Source: Pseudanabaena minima (GTDB lineage Bacteria; Cyanobacteriota; Cyanobacteriia; Pseudanabaenales; Pseudanabaenaceae). From it: a stretch of 64,000 nucleotides of DNA. Positions 40,065 to 48,615 of the stretch are shown here, one piece after another. Position 1 is the stretch's first letter. Each line of letters starts with the position of its first letter. The DNA lies in assembly GCF_051131155.1 (NCBI RefSeq), contig NZ_CP159508.1:1550001-1614000 (forward strand), read 5' to 3'. The notes under the pieces are model-generated. The model did no database searches. It was given only the letters and a program-made list of their open reading frames with translations, and had not been told where the DNA came from. A program made the position numbers and the translations under genes.

Positions 40065-41378
40065 GTGCAGCGAAAAACATTACGCGACGGTGCGCTTGGC
40101 TTATTTATCATTGGTGGAGTAGTGGCTCTTGGGGGCGCATTGCTATGGCTGCGCGGGTTACAACTCAGTAGTTCTAAGTTTACGTTTACGATCAAAATAG
40201 CTGATGCGAGCGGACTAAATGCTGGCTCAGTGGTTCGATTTCGTGGTGTGGAAGTGGGACGGGTAACGGCTCTGACTGCCCAAACAGAAGGCGTTGATGT
40301 ACAAGTAAGTATTGAAAATCCTAGGCTGATTATTCCGAAACAATCGGTTGCCGAAACTAATCAAAGTGGTTTTTTGGGCAATACCAATATTGATATTTTC
40401 CCGCCGCAAGATAAATTAGCCATTGACCCCAAAATGAATCCGACCGCGAAGGATTGCAATGCTGATCTGATCATTTGTCAGGGTGGAGAAATTGAAGGTG
40501 TGCGTGGTGTGAGCTTCATCGCCTTACTTAAGGATTCGAGTGCTGCATTACGCAAAATCAACGATCAAAATTTAATCGATAACCTCAACGACACCTTAGT
40601 TGCTGCCAAAACAACGGCTAAAAGCATCCAAAAGCTAACGGATTCCGCCAATCGTGTAGTTGGTACATTTGAGAATCAGCTTGCGAAATTTGGTGATACT
40701 GCTGATGCAATTAGTGGTGCAGCGACTAAGGTTGGCAATGTGGCAAATAGCGCCCAAGACTTAATTGAAGTCAATCGCGAAAAACTAGCCCAAACCCTTG
40801 ATGGGATTGCGGCTACTTCCAGAGAAGCGAGATCGCTGCTCGCCAGTGCGAAACCTTTATTAAGTGATGGCAAGTTAATCGCTAATTTACAGCAACTCGC
40901 GGAAAATGCTGCCGAAACCTCGGCAAACCTTCGCAAAGTATCGGGAGAACTCAATGATCCTGCTACCATCACCGCATTACGCGAAACATTAGACTCCGCT
41001 AGGGCGACTTTTGCCAATGCTAAAAAAATTACCGCCGATCTCGATGAACTAACAGGAGATCCCAAGCTGCGTAACAATATTCGCAATTTAATTAATGGTT
41101 TAGGTGGTTTGCTATCCAATGCGCCAAATTTGGACTCAATTGCACCAACAGCAACTAATTCACGCCCTAGTGAACCGACAGCAGGCGATCGCCCTAAATT
41201 ACCAGCAACCGTAGAAGTCGCTCGCAATAAAGTGATTAAATCTGCCACTGAAGACGATCGCTTCAAACGTGAAAAAGCTTTGGAACCTCAAAAAATAAAA
41301 ATCAATAGCCCCAAACCCAACAGCACGATTGTTAAATCAGAAATAGTCCCTGCGACAGAGGCTACAGGCGAGAATTAG
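40065..41378 (+). CDS. MlaD-family (MCE-domain) lipid-transport protein
   Basis: 437 residues from GTG 40065. TM helix (about 9-28, ALGLFIIGGVVALGGALLWL) then one MCE domain (about 36-115) with VVRFRGVEVGRVTAL and a substrate-tunnel loop SGFLGNTNIDIFPP. A long helical region (about 160-345) rich in Ala, Asn, Asp and Lys follows (TAKSIQKLTDSANRVV), then a disordered Pro/Lys/Ser tail. This layout matches cyanobacterial and plastid TGD2-like MCE proteins, which form hexameric lipid channels. Partner of the ATPase upstream. Confidence 0.9.
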   Translation: MQRKTLRDGALGLFIIGGVVALGGALLWLRGLQLSSSKFTFTIKIADASGLNAGSVVRFRGVEVGRVTALTAQTEGVDVQVSIENPRLIIPKQSVAETNQSGFLGNTNIDIFPPQDKLAIDPKMNPTAKDCNADLIICQGGEIEGVRGVSFIALLKDSSAALRKINDQNLIDNLNDTLVAAKTTAKSIQKLTDSANRVVGTFENQLAKFGDTADAISGAATKVGNVANSAQDLIEVNREKLAQTLDGIAATSREARSLLASAKPLLSDGKLIANLQQLAENAAETSANLRKVSGELNDPATITALRETLDSARATFANAKKITADLDELTGDPKLRNNIRNLINGLGGLLSNAPNLDSIAPTATNSRPSEPTAGDRPKLPATVEVARNKVIKSATEDDRFKREKALEPQKIKINSPKPNSTIVKSEIVPATEATGEN

Positions 41379-41409
41379 TAGTGCGCGGTAAAGCTACGTA
41401 TTACTTAGC

Positions 41410-41519
41410 TATAGCCACTCTTGTTAGGACACAAAACCCAATAAGCGAAGGGCGACATGAAGCGCCGCCCCTCGCTTATTGGGTTTTGGCTTTTCCTATT
41501 GAAAATGACTACAGCTATA
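41410..41519. mobile_element. MITE-like palindrome with TATAGC ends (copy 4)
   Basis: TATAGCCACT...TTAGGACA and ...ATGACTACAGCTATA bracket AAAACCCAATAAGCGA / TCGCTTATTGGGTTTT with an imperfect tip. The IS5-type element adjoins its right end. Confidence 0.6.
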
Positions 41520-41522
41520 ATA

Positions 41523-42459
41523 GACCTCTTGCAGAACTGAAAATTAATCCAGAGCAGAGAAAGTTTTAGAAGCAACAAGAGCGACTTCAAAGTTATAAAT
41601 GGCAGCAATCAAATTACAACGCAAACCAAAACGACGACGACGATTACGATAAGGTAAAGAGAGAATCTTAAAAATCTTCAAGCGACGATTAACATGCTCA
41701 ATCGCAATACGTTGACGTGCAAGTTGGCGATTACAACGCTTATCTTCCTTGGATAATGAGCCATTTTGAGGCTTTTTGATAGGAATTTGCGAGTTAGGAT
41801 GCAACTTTTGTAAGCCTTGATAACCCTTGTCTGCCAAACCTTGTGTCTGTGCGTGAAAATGAACTCCACTTGCCTTGAATAATGAGAAATCATGCTGCTT
41901 GCCCTTACCGTAAGCGGTACAAACTATCTTGAAATTAGTCAGATCGACCACCAATTGGGCTTTGAGGGCATGATGCTTTTTCTTACCGCTATAAAAATGT
42001 TTCTGGTGATATTTAGGGCGCTCAACCTTTGTCTCAGTTACATCAATGGCAATTATGGCTGGAGCCTTCTCCTGCCACAATGACTTTTTTCCTGCTAACC
42101 GAAACTTTTTCGATTTAATTAAGACATTTTCTACTTTTTTGACGATGCGGCAAATCGTCGATTCTGACACTTCCCAGTCGCTAGCAATATGAAAATAGGT
42201 GCGATATTCACGCCAATACTGCAAAGTAACCAATATTTGGTCTTCTAGACTTAGCTTTGGTTCTACACCACCTTGTCCTTTGCTTTGGGCTGCTTGTTGC
42301 ATTAGCTCCGTCATTTGCGCAAATGTTTCTCTTCTTACCCCAAATAACCGTTTAAATTCTGTCGCTGATAGATTTTGACTGGCTTCGTATTTCATCGCTT
42401 AATTTGAGATCTGATAAAAAGCTTATAAATCTAACATGTTTTTGGTTCTGCAAGAGGTC
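41523..42459 (-). mobile_element. IS5-family insertion sequence (about 937 bp)
   Basis: Ends GACCTCTTGCAGAAC and GTTCTGCAAGAGGTC are perfect 15-bp inverted repeats. Flanks are TAATA on both sides (41518-41522 and 42460-42464), a candidate target duplication whose central TAA/TNA would suit the group. One transposase gene fills the element. Confidence 0.85.
41544..42395 (-). CDS. IS5-family transposase (DDE_Tnp_4 type)
   Basis: 283 residues, single frame and complete. The N-terminal helix-turn-helix region has DWEVSESTICRIVKKVE; the catalytic domain has AIIAIDVTETKVERP (first Asp), GKGKQHDFSLFK with LADKGYQG (second Asp) and ARQRIAIEHVNRRLKIFKIL (Glu in the Y/R-E/K signature region). These are the marks of the IS5-superfamily elements around DDE_Tnp_4. 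The gene looks functional. Confidence 0.88.
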   Translation of the reverse strand: MKYEASQNLSATEFKRLFGVRRETFAQMTELMQQAAQSKGQGGVEPKLSLEDQILVTLQYWREYRTYFHIASDWEVSESTICRIVKKVENVLIKSKKFRLAGKKSLWQEKAPAIIAIDVTETKVERPKYHQKHFYSGKKKHHALKAQLVVDLTNFKIVCTAYGKGKQHDFSLFKASGVHFHAQTQGLADKGYQGLQKLHPNSQIPIKKPQNGSLSKEDKRCNRQLARQRIAIEHVNRRLKIFKILSLPYRNRRRRFGLRCNLIAAIYNFEVALVASKTFSALD

Positions 42460-42462
42460 TAA

Positions 42463-42563
42463 TACCAAAACTCAAAATGGCGTAGCCATTTCGAGTTTTA
42501 AAAACCCTTACTGGGTTTGGTTTTTAATTCGCAAAAGTGTTGCCACACTTTCGTGAATTGGTA
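42463..42563. mobile_element. 101-bp MITE with TACCAA ends (copy 1)
   Basis: TACCAAAACTCAAAATGGCG ... CACTTTCGTGAATTGGTA. Two internal hairpins (AAAATGGC/GCCATTT and AAAGTGTTG/CACACTTT) surround CCCTTACTGGGTTTGGTTTT. The same 101-bp element lies inverted at 63529-63629, and a decayed copy at 59897. Confidence 0.75.
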
Positions 42564-42596
42564 TAACTCCTGTGGTAGGAAGAAAGTAAAATAAAA

Positions 42597-42639
42597 CACA
42601 GCTTTTGTAGCGCAACTTCGTTGCGCTACAAAAGCTGTG
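42597..42639. repeat. Hairpin repeat upstream of the NfeD gene
   Basis: CACAGCTTTTGTAGCGCAA / TTGCGCTACAAAAGCTGTG with loop CTTCG, a perfect 19-bp stem 32 bp before the NfeD start. Confidence 0.7.
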
Positions 42640-42671
42640 TTTTGGGATAATTCTGATAAATCAGGTGTGCA

Positions 42672-43106
42672 ATGAATTTACTACCTAGTCAAGTCTGGCT
42701 ACTGATCGGTATTGCCCTTTGCATTATTGAGTTACTAGTGCCATTGCCAACCTTTTTGATTGCTGGGGCAATGGGTGTAGCTGCGTTACTAGTAGGTTTG
42801 ATTGCGCTGATTTTGCCGATTCCTGCCTTGCAAATCCTTGCTTGGATGCTGATCTCGGCAATGTTAGCAGTGGCTTCACGGCGGTTTATTCCCAAGGATT
42901 CACATCAACTAAAAGAATCGAGTGAAGGGGTTACGCTTACGGAAATCCCCGCAGGAGAAACGGGAAGAGTCCATTATGAAGGCGGTTCTTGGAAAGCAAA
43001 ATGTGATAATCCTCAAATCGCGATCGCGGCTCAACAAAAAGTCATTATTCTGAGGCGGCAAGGCACAACATTGATCGTAGTTCCCGAAAATTGGCTGAGT
43101 CATTAG
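42672..43106 (+). CDS. Short NfeD-family membrane protein
   Basis: 144 residues. Three to four hydrophobic helices (about 7-28, 30-48, 50-70) are followed by a small beta-barrel OB-like domain (about 88-140): GETGRVHYEGGSWKAKCDNP and KVIILRRQGTTLIVVP. This is the short NfeD form (YbbK/QmcA partner type). NfeD proteins work with stomatin/SPFH proteins in membrane quality control. No SPFH gene is adjacent within the window. Confidence 0.85.
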   Translation: MNLLPSQVWLLIGIALCIIELLVPLPTFLIAGAMGVAALLVGLIALILPIPALQILAWMLISAMLAVASRRFIPKDSHQLKESSEGVTLTEIPAGETGRVHYEGGSWKAKCDNPQIAIAAQQKVIILRRQGTTLIVVPENWLSH

Positions 43107-43290
43107 CAATACAAAAACGTAAATTAACGTAAAGTGTCGTTTTTTGCTGATTTAGAAATCACCATAAATATTAAGAAAAAAATAATTTTCAACTTAGATC
43201 CTCAAAAGTTTTCCACAGACTTTTCCACAGATATTGTGGCTTTTTCCACAGATAACTATTAGTTTTCCACAGGTGCTTTTTAAGACAAAA
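43107..43290. other. Candidate replication origin (oriC) with four DnaA boxes
   Basis: Four perfect TTTTCCACA boxes, all in the same orientation, lie at 43209-43217, 43221-43229, 43242-43250 and 43263-43271. Start-to-start distances are 12, 21 and 21 bp, i.e. about one, two and two helical turns, so the boxes face the same side of the DNA. Directly to the left, 43130-43200 is strongly A+T-rich, with AAGAAAAAAATAATTTTC, a candidate unwinding element. TTTTCCACA is the DnaA box described for cyanobacterial origins. dnaA and dnaN are not adjacent, so the call rests on the DNA signal alone. Confidence 0.7.
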
Positions 43291-43556
43291 ATACTGCCGC
43301 CTTACGGGTTAAGGATTCGTTAATAGAATGAGCATTTCACTTGGGAAAACTTTTGAAACCCCTCTATTATTAAGATAAGTAAACTAAATCGCTTGAAAAT
43401 GCTGATTACATCAAACTAGTTTCATTCATTTATCATCAACACTTAACACTTCGTTACGTTGACAAGAACAGCTAGTTGCACGCACAATTAAAGCCCGACC
43501 TCTGAAAAATGGTTGCGCCACTTCTATCAAACTTGTTTAAGAGTTGAGGTTTCAGC
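43291..43556. other. Region between the DnaA boxes and the DUF2811 gene
   Basis: About 270 bp without a gene or strong hairpin; it should hold the promoter of the next gene, but I see no clear consensus. Confidence 0.3.
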
Positions 43557-43793
43557 ATGAGTACGACCGTCAGTATATTGGCAGAGATTCCTGAAGAATT
43601 GCACGAAACCCTCAAAAGTTACCTAGAGTCACATCCTGACTGGGATCAGGATCGTGTATTTGCTGCCGCTTTGTCTTTGTTTTTGTTGCAAAACGGTGGT
43701 AGCGATCGCCACGGCACATCTCACAATGCATCCCATAGCTATCGCAGTACTGCCAAAGTGTATTTGAACGCTTTATTTCAGCATTCTGTATAA
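43557..43793 (+). CDS. DUF2811 family protein
   Basis: 78 residues. The start MSTTVSILAEIPEELHETLK and the phrase SHPDWDQDRVFAAALSLFLL are the DUF2811 signature, a family restricted to cyanobacteria as far as I know. It has a short helical fold reminiscent of ribbon-helix-helix or CopG-like proteins, but function is unknown. The position beside a candidate origin may be coincidence. Soluble, with no signal peptide. Confidence 0.85.
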   Translation: MSTTVSILAEIPEELHETLKSYLESHPDWDQDRVFAAALSLFLLQNGGSDRHGTSHNASHSYRSTAKVYLNALFQHSV

Positions 43794-43807
43794 ACAGGTC
43801 GTGCAGC

Positions 43808-43995
43808 GCTATAGGTGCAGCATAAAACTCAGTAAAGCAATAATTCATGTTGTGAAACCAATTTTGGTGATTCCAGTGCCTTTGGCACTGGAATCACCAA
43901 AATTGGTTTTTTAGAAGCCAGCCATAGGCTGGCTTCTAAAAAACCAATTTTTATAACTTGATGTAGCTTTAAATAAAGCTTGTACTGAGCTATAG
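43808..43995. repeat. Compound hairpin repeat with CTATAG ends
   Basis: GCTATAGGTGCAG and ACTGAGCTATAG bracket two stacked hairpins: AACCAATTTTGGTGATTCCA / TGGAATCACCAAAATTGGTT and TAGAAGCCAGCC / GGCTGGCTTCTA; a third AACCAATTTTTATAAC follows. It fills the gap between DUF2811 and the PPO gene. Confidence 0.6.
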
Positions 43996-44049
43996 GATCT
44001 TTGTTGTACTAGACTGAAAATTGCTCATTGCCTTTAAGTCCTTTTAGCT

Positions 44050-45492
44050 ATGTCCCTAACACCCTCCTCTGAAACCACCAATCAACCCTTAGATGTTCTT
44101 GTCGTTGGCGCAGGAATATCAGGGCTAACGATCGCCCATGAACTAGCGATAACCAAAAAATATCGCGTCTTGGTTGCAGAAGCACAGGATCGGGTGGGTG
44201 GTGCGATCACTAGCGCTAAAAATAATGAAGGTTATCTATGGGAAGAGGGTCCAAATAGTTTTCAGCCTGCACCTGAGCTATTGCGTCTAGCAGTGCAAGT
44301 GGGACTAAAGGACGAATTGGTATTAGCTGATGGCAAATTGCCCCGTTTTGTCTTTCTCAATGGCAAGTTAAACGCTTTACCCATGAGTCCACCAACAGCG
44401 ATCACCTCCAAAATTTTGACTTGGGGCGGCAAAATTCGTCTGGCTTTAGGTGCGATCGGCTTTGCGCGTCCCGCTATGGCTGGCGAAGAATCCGTTGATC
44501 AATTCTTTTCGCGCCTATTGGGTAAACAAGCGGTTGAAAGATTAGTTGCCCCGTTTATCTCAGGTGTATATGCAGGAGATCCCAAACGACTCAGTGCTAA
44601 GGCAGCTTTTTCTAAAATTTTTCGCTTAGAGAATAGCTATAACGGTTTGCTCGCAGGTGCAATCCTTTCGGCAAAGGAACGTAAAGCCCAAAAGCTGAAT
44701 GATCCCAATATCCCTAAAGTTAAAGCTGGTGAATTGGGTTCATTTCGGCAGGGGATTAAGATGTTGCCTGAGGAGATCGCCACGAAATTGCGAGATCAAG
44801 GTACAGCCGTCAAGCAGCAATGGACTTTGCGATCGCTAGAAAAGCAAGATGAAATCTATATTTCTAAGTTTGATACGCCCACGGGTGAAGAAACGGTGCG
44901 ATCGCGATCGGTAGTACTCAGTACTCCCGCCTATGTCACTGCCAAACTATTGCAAGACTATTTACCAGCAGCTAGCCAAGCCTTAAACGAGATTTTTTAT
45001 CCAACTGTAGCTTGCGTGGTGCTTGCTTACCCTAGGAGCGAATTTGTCTGTGACATGAAAGGCTTTGGCAATCTCATTCCGCGCACGCAGGGAGTGAGAA
45101 CCCTAGGCACAATCTGGTCTTCCAGTCTATTTGCAGGACGAGCCCCTGAAGGTTGGCAACTGTTATTAAACTTTATCGGTGGTACGCTCGATCCTGCTTT
45201 AGCTAAGCTTTCAGAACCTGAAATCATTACCGCTGTTCATCAAGATCTTAAGAAAACCATCCTGCGTCCTGATACAAAAGCCGAACCGAAGGCGATCGCA
45301 GTCCATGTTTGGGATAAAGCAATTCCTCAATACGAGCTGGGACATTTAGATCGCCTTGCGACGGTAGAAAAAGAATTACAAACATCTCAAGGCTTGTATA
45401 TCAGTGCCAACTTTATTGGCGGTGTGGCTTTAGGTGATTGCATCAAGCGGAGTTTGCAAGAAGCTACTAAAATTGATGCATTCTTAAAATAA
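44050..45492 (+). CDS. Protoporphyrinogen oxidase (oxygen-dependent, HemY/HemG-type PPO)
   Basis: 480 residues. The FAD site DVLVVGAGISGLTIAHELA (about 14-32) and the RVGGAITS motif of this amine-oxidase-like family open the protein; EEGPNSFQPAPEL and later PFISGVYAGDPKRLSAKAAF are specific to protoporphyrinogen oxidases. The enzyme removes six electrons from protoporphyrinogen IX, the last shared step before haem and chlorophyll. Located at the membrane face. Many cyanobacteria use HemJ instead; a HemY-type PPO here is noteworthy but not unique. Confidence 0.9.
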   Translation: MSLTPSSETTNQPLDVLVVGAGISGLTIAHELAITKKYRVLVAEAQDRVGGAITSAKNNEGYLWEEGPNSFQPAPELLRLAVQVGLKDELVLADGKLPRFVFLNGKLNALPMSPPTAITSKILTWGGKIRLALGAIGFARPAMAGEESVDQFFSRLLGKQAVERLVAPFISGVYAGDPKRLSAKAAFSKIFRLENSYNGLLAGAILSAKERKAQKLNDPNIPKVKAGELGSFRQGIKMLPEEIATKLRDQGTAVKQQWTLRSLEKQDEIYISKFDTPTGEETVRSRSVVLSTPAYVTAKLLQDYLPAASQALNEIFYPTVACVVLAYPRSEFVCDMKGFGNLIPRTQGVRTLGTIWSSSLFAGRAPEGWQLLLNFIGGTLDPALAKLSEPEIITAVHQDLKKTILRPDTKAEPKAIAVHVWDKAIPQYELGHLDRLATVEKELQTSQGLYISANFIGGVALGDCIKRSLQEATKIDAFLK

Positions 45493-45493
45493 A

Positions 45494-45540
45494 GAGCAAT
45501 TTTTTGTGGTTAGGCTTAGCCGAACCACAAAAAATTGCTC
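45494..45540. terminator. Hairpin between PPO and thrB
   Basis: GAGCAATTTTTTGTGGTT / AACCACAAAAAATTGCTC with a short GGCTTAGCC tip. Possibly a terminator of the PPO gene or an inserted palindrome. Confidence 0.55.
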
Positions 45541-45561
45541 CACATATTCTAGTTGTTCAAC

Positions 45562-46470
45562 ATGACCATTTTTGAAGTTTCCGTTCCCGCCACCACTGCT
45601 AATATTGGTCCCGGATTTGATTGCCTTGGGGCAGCCCTATCGCTCTATAACCGTTTTGAATTTTCCCTCGCCGATCGCTTAACCATTACAGCATCAGGTG
45701 AAGGCGCAGACAAGGTGGAACGCGACGAAACTAACCTTGTATATCAAAGCATAGCTAAGTTTTATCAGCATATTGATCGCCCCATTCCAGCGATCGCCTT
45801 TCATACAGATACAGCCATTCCACTATCGCGAGGGTTGGGCAGTTCGGCAACCGCGATTGTAGGCGGTATTTTTGGCGCGAATCTGTTAGCAGGATCGCCC
45901 CTTGATCGCATGGCTTTATTAGATCTTGCGATCGCGATGGAAGGACATCCTGATAACGTGGCTCCTGCAATGTTGGGCGGATGTCAACTGATGGCTTCCA
46001 ATCAAGCGGGGGGATGGGAATTTTGTGATTTGCAATGGCATCAAGATGTAGCGATCGCCGTTGCTATACCTGACTTTGAGTTATCGACCGCCGAAGCACG
46101 CAAGGTCTTACCAAAACAATTTTCTATGCATGACGCAGTTTTTAATGCTTCCCATTTAGCATTGTTAACACACGGAATACAAACAGGGAAAACTAGTTGG
46201 ATCAAGGCGGGACTACAGGATCACTTACATCAACCCTATCGCCAAAGTTTGATAACAGGTATGGCAGATGTGCAGGAAGCCGCGATCGCGGCAGGAGCCT
46301 ATGGCACAGTAATCAGTGGCGCAGGTCCAACACTACTTTCTTTAGCCCCAATGGGTACAATAGAGTCAGTCGCCCAAGCTATGCAACAAGCATGGCAATC
46401 AATTGGTGTTACGGCTATAACTAAATGCCTAGCGATCGCTAAAGATGGTACAACGTTTAAAACTCGTTAG
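45562..46470 (+). CDS. thrB: Homoserine kinase
   Basis: ATG 45562; a TTG nine bases earlier is in frame but unneeded. About 302 residues of the GHMP kinase family: VPATTANIGPGFDCLGAAL (about 8-26), the ATP loop PLSRGLGSSATAIVGG (about 90-105, GHMP motif 2) and the C-terminal GAYGTVISGAGPTLLSL (motif 3). It phosphorylates L-homoserine for threonine synthesis in the cytosol. Length and motifs are normal. Confidence 0.93.
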   Translation: MTIFEVSVPATTANIGPGFDCLGAALSLYNRFEFSLADRLTITASGEGADKVERDETNLVYQSIAKFYQHIDRPIPAIAFHTDTAIPLSRGLGSSATAIVGGIFGANLLAGSPLDRMALLDLAIAMEGHPDNVAPAMLGGCQLMASNQAGGWEFCDLQWHQDVAIAVAIPDFELSTAEARKVLPKQFSMHDAVFNASHLALLTHGIQTGKTSWIKAGLQDHLHQPYRQSLITGMADVQEAAIAAGAYGTVISGAGPTLLSLAPMGTIESVAQAMQQAWQSIGVTAITKCLAIAKDGTTFKTR

Positions 46471-46476
46471 AATTAG

Positions 46477-46712
46477 CTGTTAGCAATTAGCTGTTAGCTG
46501 TTAGCTCAGAACCCATTTCGATACTTAATTTCGTTTAAAGTTCTAGGTATCTAGCCCCCTAAATCCCCCAATTCTGGGGGACTTAAATATGGTTCTAGTT
46601 CCCCCCAGAATTGGGGGGCTAGGGGGGCAAAAACTACAATTCTTAAATGGTTTCTCAAGTACATTTAACAGCTAAAAGCTAACGGCTAAAAGCTAAAAGC
46701 CAATCCCCAATA
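46477..46712. repeat. Repeat region: TTAGC iterations around an inverted repeat
   Basis: TTAGCTGTTAGCAATTAGCT at the left and CAGCTAAAAGCTAACGGCTA at the right are inverted TTAGC/GCTAA iterations. Between them CCCCCTAAATCCCCCAATTC and its complement GAATTGGGGGGCTAGGGGGG form a large hairpin. Similar TTAGC runs occur around 34190 and 34270. Confidence 0.6.
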
Positions 46713-46733
46713 AACGCATAATTCAGGAAATAT

Positions 46734-47021
46734 ATGTCTAAATTTCAATTTTTACTGATCTCTGCAATGATTTCCGCAGTTGTGCTGCTATTTGTGGGTA
46801 GCCGCGATGGTAATCCCTTTGATTCAGTATTTCCGATCGCTGTCGTTATTGGTCTAGCGATCGTTGCTCAGAAATACTTATCTGAAAAAGTGTGGAGTCG
46901 CTTTGCCCGTTGGGTAAATGAGACGACAGGACGCAAAATCTTTTATGTGCGATCGCCAAGGCAAAAAGTTGCCCCAGAACGCAAACTATTGCCACCGTCT
47001 AAACTGCATCGCCTCAAGTAA
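46734..47021 (+). CDS. Small hypothetical membrane protein
   Basis: 95 residues. Two hydrophobic segments (about 5-22 and 31-46) are followed by a basic soluble tail containing WSRFARWVNETTGRKIFYVR and ending LPPSKLHRLK. I recognise no family. A clear terminator right behind the stop codon supports it being a real transcription unit. Confidence 0.55.
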   Translation: MSKFQFLLISAMISAVVLLFVGSRDGNPFDSVFPIAVVIGLAIVAQKYLSEKVWSRFARWVNETTGRKIFYVRSPRQKVAPERKLLPPSKLHRLK

Positions 47022-47050
47022 AAAGGCGGCGCAATGCGCCGCCTTTTTTT
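47021..47050 (+). terminator. Rho-independent terminator
   Basis: AAAAGGCGGCGC / GCGCCGCCTTTTTTT starting at the preceding stop codon. Confidence 0.85.
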
Positions 47051-47126
47051 ATAAAGTGAAAAAAATAAAAGCGGTACATCACGCCGCCTTTATTATGTAT
47101 TTACATAATCAGAGAACTTCCAAATC

Positions 47127-48119
47127 ATGACTAGTTACGCGATCTCTCATCAACCTTTGCGAGTTGGTATTGTTGGGTCTGGCTTTGTTGCCAAATTACG
47201 GGCTGAAATCCTCAGTCAAGATCCACGTATGACGCTGGTGGCGATCGCAGGTAATCCCGAAAAAACAAAGGCGATCGCCCAAGAACTTGCAATTCCCAAT
47301 GTGCATCAATATTGGTCAGAACTAGTTGTGCGTCCTGATATTGACTTAGTTGTAATCTGTAATGTCAATCGCGATCATGGGGCTGTAGTGGGACAAGCTC
47401 TGCGATCGGGCAAGCATGTGATTGTCGAATATCCGCTTTCTTTTAATCTGGCAGAAGGTGAGGAGTTAGTAAAACTTGCCCAGCAGCAAAATTTAATGCT
47501 CCATGTCGAACATATTGAACTATTGGGCGGTGTGCATCAACTAGTAATGGAGCATCTAGCTAAAGTTGGTAAGCCTTTTTATGCTCGATATTCCACCAAA
47601 AGTCCACAGCGTCCTGTCCCAGACAAATGGACATACAAGCCAGATTTGTTTGGATTTCCTCTAACCGCAGCAGTTTCACGGCTGAATCGAATAATTGTTC
47701 TGTTTGGGAAGGTGAGGGCTGTATCTTGTCAGTTGCGCTATAGGGGTGATCATCTACCACATCATTTTACTTCCTGTGTCTGCAATGCCCAACTTCAATT
47801 TGAGAATGGAGTTCTAGCTGATGTTAGCTATAGTAAAGGTGAAGACTTTTGGCAACCAGAGAGAATTATGGAGTTGCAGGGTAGTCAAGGAGCGCTAATT
47901 TTTTCTGGTGACAAGGGGAAATTAGTTACAGCGGATGGAGAAATGGAACTTGATGCAGGAACAACGCGAGGTTTATTTAAGAAGGATACCGAAAATGTTC
48001 TCTCGCATCTGTTTACGGGTACGCCACTTTACACTAATCATGAGAGTATTTTGCATTCCCTTGCGGTTGCTAATGCTGCCGAAAAGTCAGCTACCACCAA
48101 TCAAATAGTCACTCTCTAA
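47127..48119 (+). CDS. bvdR: Biliverdin reductase
   Basis: 330 residues. A Gfo/Idh/MocA-type NAD(P)-binding fold opens with LRVGIVGSGFVAKLRAEIL; GKHVIVEYPLSFNLAEGEEL is the catalytic-region motif. The block LMLHVEHIELLGGVHQLVME (about 131-150) together with PFYARYSTKSPQRP is very close to the Synechocystis BvdR sequence I remember, and I use this to name it. The enzyme reduces biliverdin IXalpha to bilirubin with NADPH and affects phycobilisome assembly. C-terminal beta-sheet residues ERIMELQGSQGALIFSGDKG fit as well. Confidence 0.82.
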   Translation: MTSYAISHQPLRVGIVGSGFVAKLRAEILSQDPRMTLVAIAGNPEKTKAIAQELAIPNVHQYWSELVVRPDIDLVVICNVNRDHGAVVGQALRSGKHVIVEYPLSFNLAEGEELVKLAQQQNLMLHVEHIELLGGVHQLVMEHLAKVGKPFYARYSTKSPQRPVPDKWTYKPDLFGFPLTAAVSRLNRIIVLFGKVRAVSCQLRYRGDHLPHHFTSCVCNAQLQFENGVLADVSYSKGEDFWQPERIMELQGSQGALIFSGDKGKLVTADGEMELDAGTTRGLFKKDTENVLSHLFTGTPLYTNHESILHSLAVANAAEKSATTNQIVTL

Positions 48120-48139
48120 ACATCAATTTTTACTTTATA

Positions 48140-48300
48140 CTGACATTACGTGGAAGTTTCTAAAGTAGGGGCAGGTTTTGCAGATAGATCCTGCATTCAG
48201 TTCAGAATTATCAACTAAACCTGCCCCTACAAAATCTAAATTATTGGGGTAGGGGTTATCCCCCCCGTAGTTGCCCCTCAAAGAAGTTACTCTCGATTAA
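48140..48300. repeat. Interspersed repeat (ATTACGTGGAA border family)
   Basis: Starts GACATTACGTGGAAGTTTC, contains inverted GTAGGGGCAGGTTT / AAACCTGCCCCTAC and AGGGGTTATCCCCCC. Related to 32166 and 63363. Confidence 0.6.
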
Positions 48301-48324
48301 CTAGCACAAGCAAAGATAATTACT

Positions 48325-48615
48325 ATGAGTTTAAAAGCCTTACGTGATGATTATCGTTTAGCAATTGTGAATTTGGCTGCACAGTATGGAGCTTACAATG
48401 TGCGGGTATTTGGCTCAGTGGCTAGGGGGGAGGCAGATTTGGATAGTGATGTGGATTTTTTGGTGGATTTAGAAATGGGGCGGAATTTATTGGATTTAGG
48501 AGGATTGTTGATGGATTTGCAGGAACTTTTGGGTTGTCGGGTGGATGTGGTGACGGAAAAGGGTTTAAGGCAAAGGATTAGGGATCGCGTTTTGCGGGAG
48601 GCTGTGGTGCTATGA
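48325..48615 (+). CDS. MNT-domain nucleotidyltransferase antitoxin (MntA-like)
   Basis: 96 residues. The minimal nucleotidyltransferase motif is GSVARGEADLDSDVDF (about 32-47), GSx(10)DxD, with a third acidic residue in RVDVVTE. Such MNT proteins AMPylate and thereby silence a HEPN toxin encoded next door. The stop overlaps the HEPN start by ATGA (48612-48615). The partner here is interrupted by a stop codon. Confidence 0.88.
   Translation: MSLKALRDDYRLAIVNLAAQYGAYNVRVFGSVARGEADLDSDVDFLVDLEMGRNLLDLGGLLMDLQELLGCRVDVVTEKGLRQRIRDRVLREAVVL

Noticed and set aside
41381..41608. Short frames on both strands over the palindrome before the IS5-type element
   Set aside because: They consist of MITE hairpin sequence and the IS end.
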